Source: Blastocatellia bacterium (GTDB taxonomy: Bacteria; Acidobacteriota; Blastocatellia; UBA7656). From it: a DNA stretch of 38,508 nucleotides. The stretch covers positions 10,210 through 48,717 of the forward strand of contig JAHFUG010000003.1 of NCBI GenBank assembly GCA_023265195.1, in the 5' to 3' direction. How positions within the stretch are numbered: the first letter of the stretch is position 1; each line of letters opens with the position of its first letter. Shown piece after piece: positions 36,026 to 38,508 of this stretch. Under the pieces are notes generated by a model. The model saw only the letters and a list, made by a program, of their open reading frames with translations. It ran no database searches and had not been told where the DNA came from. The translations under genes and the position numbers were made by a program.

Positions 36026-36793
36026 ATGAGAATAGCTACATGGAACGTCAATTCGGTTCGCACGCGGCTGCCGCGGCTGATTTCCTGGCTGGGCCGCCGC
36101 CAGCCGGACGTCGTGTGCCTGCAAGAAACCAAAGTAGTGGATGAAGCGTTCCCGCTAGCCGATATCGAGGCGTTGGGGTATCACTGCTTGCTGAACGGCC
36201 AGAAAACCTACAACGGCGTCGCTATACTCTCCCGCGTTCCGCCCTCCGGCGCCGTGCGGCTCTTGCCCGGGGACGAGTCTGACGCCGAACGGAGAATCTT
36301 GATCGCAACCATAGACGGAATTCATATCGTGAATGTATATGCGCCCAACGGTGGCGACGTTGGATTGCCGAAGTACGCATATAAGCTCGAATGGTATCGC
36401 CGCCTTCGTGAGTTTTTGGAAAGTTCGTTCGACGCATCCGATGACGTGCTCATATGCGGCGACTTTAATGTTGCTCCCGAAGACCGCGATGTCTGGGATC
36501 CACAAAAGTGGCGCGGTCAGATATTGTGCAGCGGCCCTGAAAGAGAAGCTCTGCGAAACCTGACGTCGTGGGGACTCAAGGACGCGTTAAGGCTGCATAG
36601 TTCGGAGGGGGGGCTTTATACGTGGTGGGATTATCGGGCGGGCGCGTTTCATCGGGGTTGGGGATTGCGGATCGATCACATCCTGGTGACCGAGCCGCTT
36701 GCCAAACGTTGCACCGATGTCGAAATCGACCGGAACGAACGCAAAGGAGAGAAACCTTCCGATCACGCTCCGGTCATCGCAACGCTGGAGTGA
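36026..36793 (+). CDS. xthA: Exodeoxyribonuclease III
   Basis: MRIATWNVNSVRTRLPRLISWLGRRQPDVVCLQETK, NVYAPNGG, ICGDFNVAPEDRDVWDP, LRIDHILVTEPL, SDHAPVIATL; ATG at 36026. Confidence 0.93.
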   Translation: MRIATWNVNSVRTRLPRLISWLGRRQPDVVCLQETKVVDEAFPLADIEALGYHCLLNGQKTYNGVAILSRVPPSGAVRLLPGDESDAERRILIATIDGIHIVNVYAPNGGDVGLPKYAYKLEWYRRLREFLESSFDASDDVLICGDFNVAPEDRDVWDPQKWRGQILCSGPEREALRNLTSWGLKDALRLHSSEGGLYTWWDYRAGAFHRGWGLRIDHILVTEPLAKRCTDVEIDRNERKGEKPSDHAPVIATLE

Positions 36794-37007
36794 GACGCGG
36801 GTGACGTAGGAAGGCAAAGGCATGGGAAAATAGAAACCACGAAGTTCACGATGGGCGCGAAGCAAGGAGGACTATTGCTTCACCCTTCGCGATTAAATCG
36901 CCAACCTCGGGCCGAATCTCGAGCGTCCGCGCGACCCAGCGGGCCCGATGTTCATAGCCCCTCGAGTCAGGTGGAACTGCCCGATGACACGCGTAGCCGG
37001 GCCATGC

Positions 37008-37280
37008 AGTATCTTCGATACATGGGCTTTGGCCATTTCGAGCTTCGCCTTTGGCAGGAAGATATTGGTTGGGTTCGCCAAACATCAAAAAGTCACGGGT
37101 GGGGGGGAAGAGGGACTTATCCCTGCTCCTTGCCTTGCTACAAGTTCGAGTGAACCGTAAGCTGAAGAGCTGGGATAAATACCTCTTCCCGACGTGTGAT
37201 TTGGCTGAAGCCGCCCGCGGAATTTCGATTTGGTCTTCCCCAAAAATGGCCAAACTCCAAGAGTATCTCCGATACAAGGT
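37008..37280. repeat. Imperfect long inverted repeat
   Basis: Left CAGTATCTTCGATACATGGGCTTTGGCCATTT...TCAC...GAAGAGGGACTTATCCCTGCTC vs reverse complement of right TTGTATCGGAGATACTCTTGGAGTTTGGCCATTT...TCAC...GAAGAGGTATTTATCCCAGCTC. Confidence 0.65.
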
Positions 37281-37285
37281 AAGAC

Positions 37286-38005
37286 TTGAAAACGCCGTTC
37301 CAAAAAGCCGATCTCGAATCCGCGTTAGCCGGCCGTTTCGGCTCGGCCGCCAAGTTGCGCGATAAACCGCCACAAGAATCCGCGTTGTTCGGGATCGAGG
37401 AAGTTGATTCGATAACAAGCGGACTGCCGCGCGGCGCTCTCTCGGAGTTTGTCGGGCCGGCGTCGTCAGGACGCACCAGCCTGATGCTGGCGGCTCTGGC
37501 CGCCGCAACGGCTCGCGATGAAGTCTGCGCGCTGGTCGACGTGAGTGACGCATTCGACGCCGTGTCCGGGGAGGCCGCCGGCATTGACCTGGATAGACTG
37601 CTCTGGATCCGATGCGGCGGAAATGGAGAGCACGCGCTCAAGGCCGCCGACCTGCTGCTGCAAGGCGGCGGCTTTGGCTTGGTTGCGCTCGACCTCGGTG
37701 ACGTCTCACCGCACGATCTTCGTCGAATCCAGCCGGCGTGGTGGTTTCGCTTTCGGCGCGCGATAGAAAACAAGTCAACGGTGATGCTGGTAGTCGCTCA
37801 GGAATCATGCGCCCGCTCTTCCGCGTCACTGGTGTTGGAGATGAAAAGAGAAGAGGCCGCATGGTCATCTCCCTTGGGATCTGAGGCGCGGCAATCGATT
37901 CCAGTCTGCTCTAATCTATTGCGCGGCTTCCAGATTCGAATCGAGCGCAACAAGCCAAACAAACTCGGTAAGAGAAGCGTAAGGATCAAGGCGATAGTCC
38001 AGTGA
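37286..38005 (+). CDS. RecA/ImuA-like ATPase (TTG start)
   Basis: GIEEVDSITSGLPRGALSEFVGPASSGRTSLMLAALAAAT...EVCALVDVSDAFD...LLWIRC...FGLVALDLGDV. Confidence 0.72.
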   Translation: MKTPFQKADLESALAGRFGSAAKLRDKPPQESALFGIEEVDSITSGLPRGALSEFVGPASSGRTSLMLAALAAATARDEVCALVDVSDAFDAVSGEAAGIDLDRLLWIRCGGNGEHALKAADLLLQGGGFGLVALDLGDVSPHDLRRIQPAWWFRFRRAIENKSTVMLVVAQESCARSSASLVLEMKREEAAWSSPLGSEARQSIPVCSNLLRGFQIRIERNKPNKLGKRSVRIKAIVQ

Positions 38006-38087
38006 GTGCGAAATCCCGCGCGGACAAGCCCGGGCGCATTCTTCCCGCCATCAGGAGGGCGCTGTTATAGAAGAGATCGGCGTGAGC

Positions 38088-38130
38088 ATCCGCCCTCCGT
38101 TGGTAGGGCCGGCCCTCCTACAGAGGACGA
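38088..38130. repeat. Diverged family A hairpin pair
   Basis: CATCCGCCCTCCGTTGGTAGGGCCGGCCCTCCTACAGAGGACG resembles the 9.4 kb CCGCCCTCCGTAGGAGGGCC units, placed head to head. Confidence 0.65.
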
Positions 38131-38190
38131 AAAGTTCTCGGCGCGCATGAACTTTCTTTGCTTCCGCATAGCGTGGTAGGATGCCGCCCT

Positions 38191-38508
38191 ATGCCCCACA
38201 AAGAAGCGGTTCGGCCAGTCAAGCTACTCTGTTTTCCCAAGACCAGCATCCTGACAAGCTCATTGTTCGCCCTGGTTTTTCTTTGCCTCATGCCTGCCGA
38301 GCTTTTCGCCCAGGACGCGAAAACAAAGGACGACAAGAAGGAAGAAAAGCAGCCCGAGCAATTCCTCGTTAAGAAGGTCACGCAGGGAATGGGCCTCGAT
38401 CGAATAGGTCCGTTGTCACCGGACGGAAAATCGGTCTTGCTGATAGGAAAGAAGCCGGATCGCATGCCGGCCCTGTACATAATGGATATCGCCGGCTTTG
38501 CGATTCGC
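38191..38508 (+). CDS. Secreted protein, N-terminal part only (TolB/WD40-like beta-propeller start, runs off window)
   Basis: MPHKEAVRPVKLLCFPKTSILTSSLFALVFLCLMPAELFAQDAKTKDDKKEEKQPEQFLVKKVTQGMGLDRIGPLSPDGKSVLLIGKKPDRMPALYIMDI; no stop before window end. Confidence 0.6.
   Translation, partial: MPHKEAVRPVKLLCFPKTSILTSSLFALVFLCLMPAELFAQDAKTKDDKKEEKQPEQFLVKKVTQGMGLDRIGPLSPDGKSVLLIGKKPDRMPALYIMDIAGFAIR

Noticed and set aside
36846-37553. ORF 36846-37553 (-), 235 aa
   Set aside because: Runs antisense through the ImuA-like gene start and the inverted repeat; only a short C-terminal segment (YEHRARWVARTLEIRPEVGDLIAKGEAIV) looks protein-like and cannot be assigned.

Overview
Chromosomal window that looks acidobacterial, judging by tandem VWFA-related Acidobacterial-type proteins, DUF4252 pairs and ExeA/CpsD/GumC exopolysaccharide genes (inference; no search was run). 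Left to right: an exopolysaccharide-export edge (CpsD-like kinase, ExeA-type ATPase, Wzz/GumC), a LuxR-type regulator, zinc-ribbon and BON proteins, an HtrA/Deg protease, a STAS protein, a TPR protein, a TonB-C protein, a DUF1648 protein, an alpha/beta hydrolase, a GntR regulator with a perfect upstream palindrome, a 5'-truncated caspase-family fragment, an ECF sigma/anti-sigma-like/DUF4252 x2 operon, PgeF, three tandem secreted VWA proteins, a decayed island (carbonic anhydrase remnant lacking its Zn ligands, IS66 remnant), two large membrane VWA proteins, phosphorelay parts (REC, Hpt, truncated hybrid kinase), exonuclease III, a RecA/ImuA-like ATPase and the start of a secreted protein. The most unusual aspect is the density and architecture of non-coding repeats. 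At least eight families occur, several built as tandem hairpins in inverted orientation. One is a 71-bp hairpin unit (32.3 kb and 35.5-35.9 kb) whose stems show paired compensatory changes and which abuts the exact truncation point of a histidine kinase. Another is a 48-bp-period hairpin array arranged as a ~97-bp inverted repeat (9.35-9.59 kb). A third is a heptamer array translated into the N-terminus of a VWA protein, where copy-number change would alter the reading frame. No CRISPR array, rRNA or convincing tRNA was seen.
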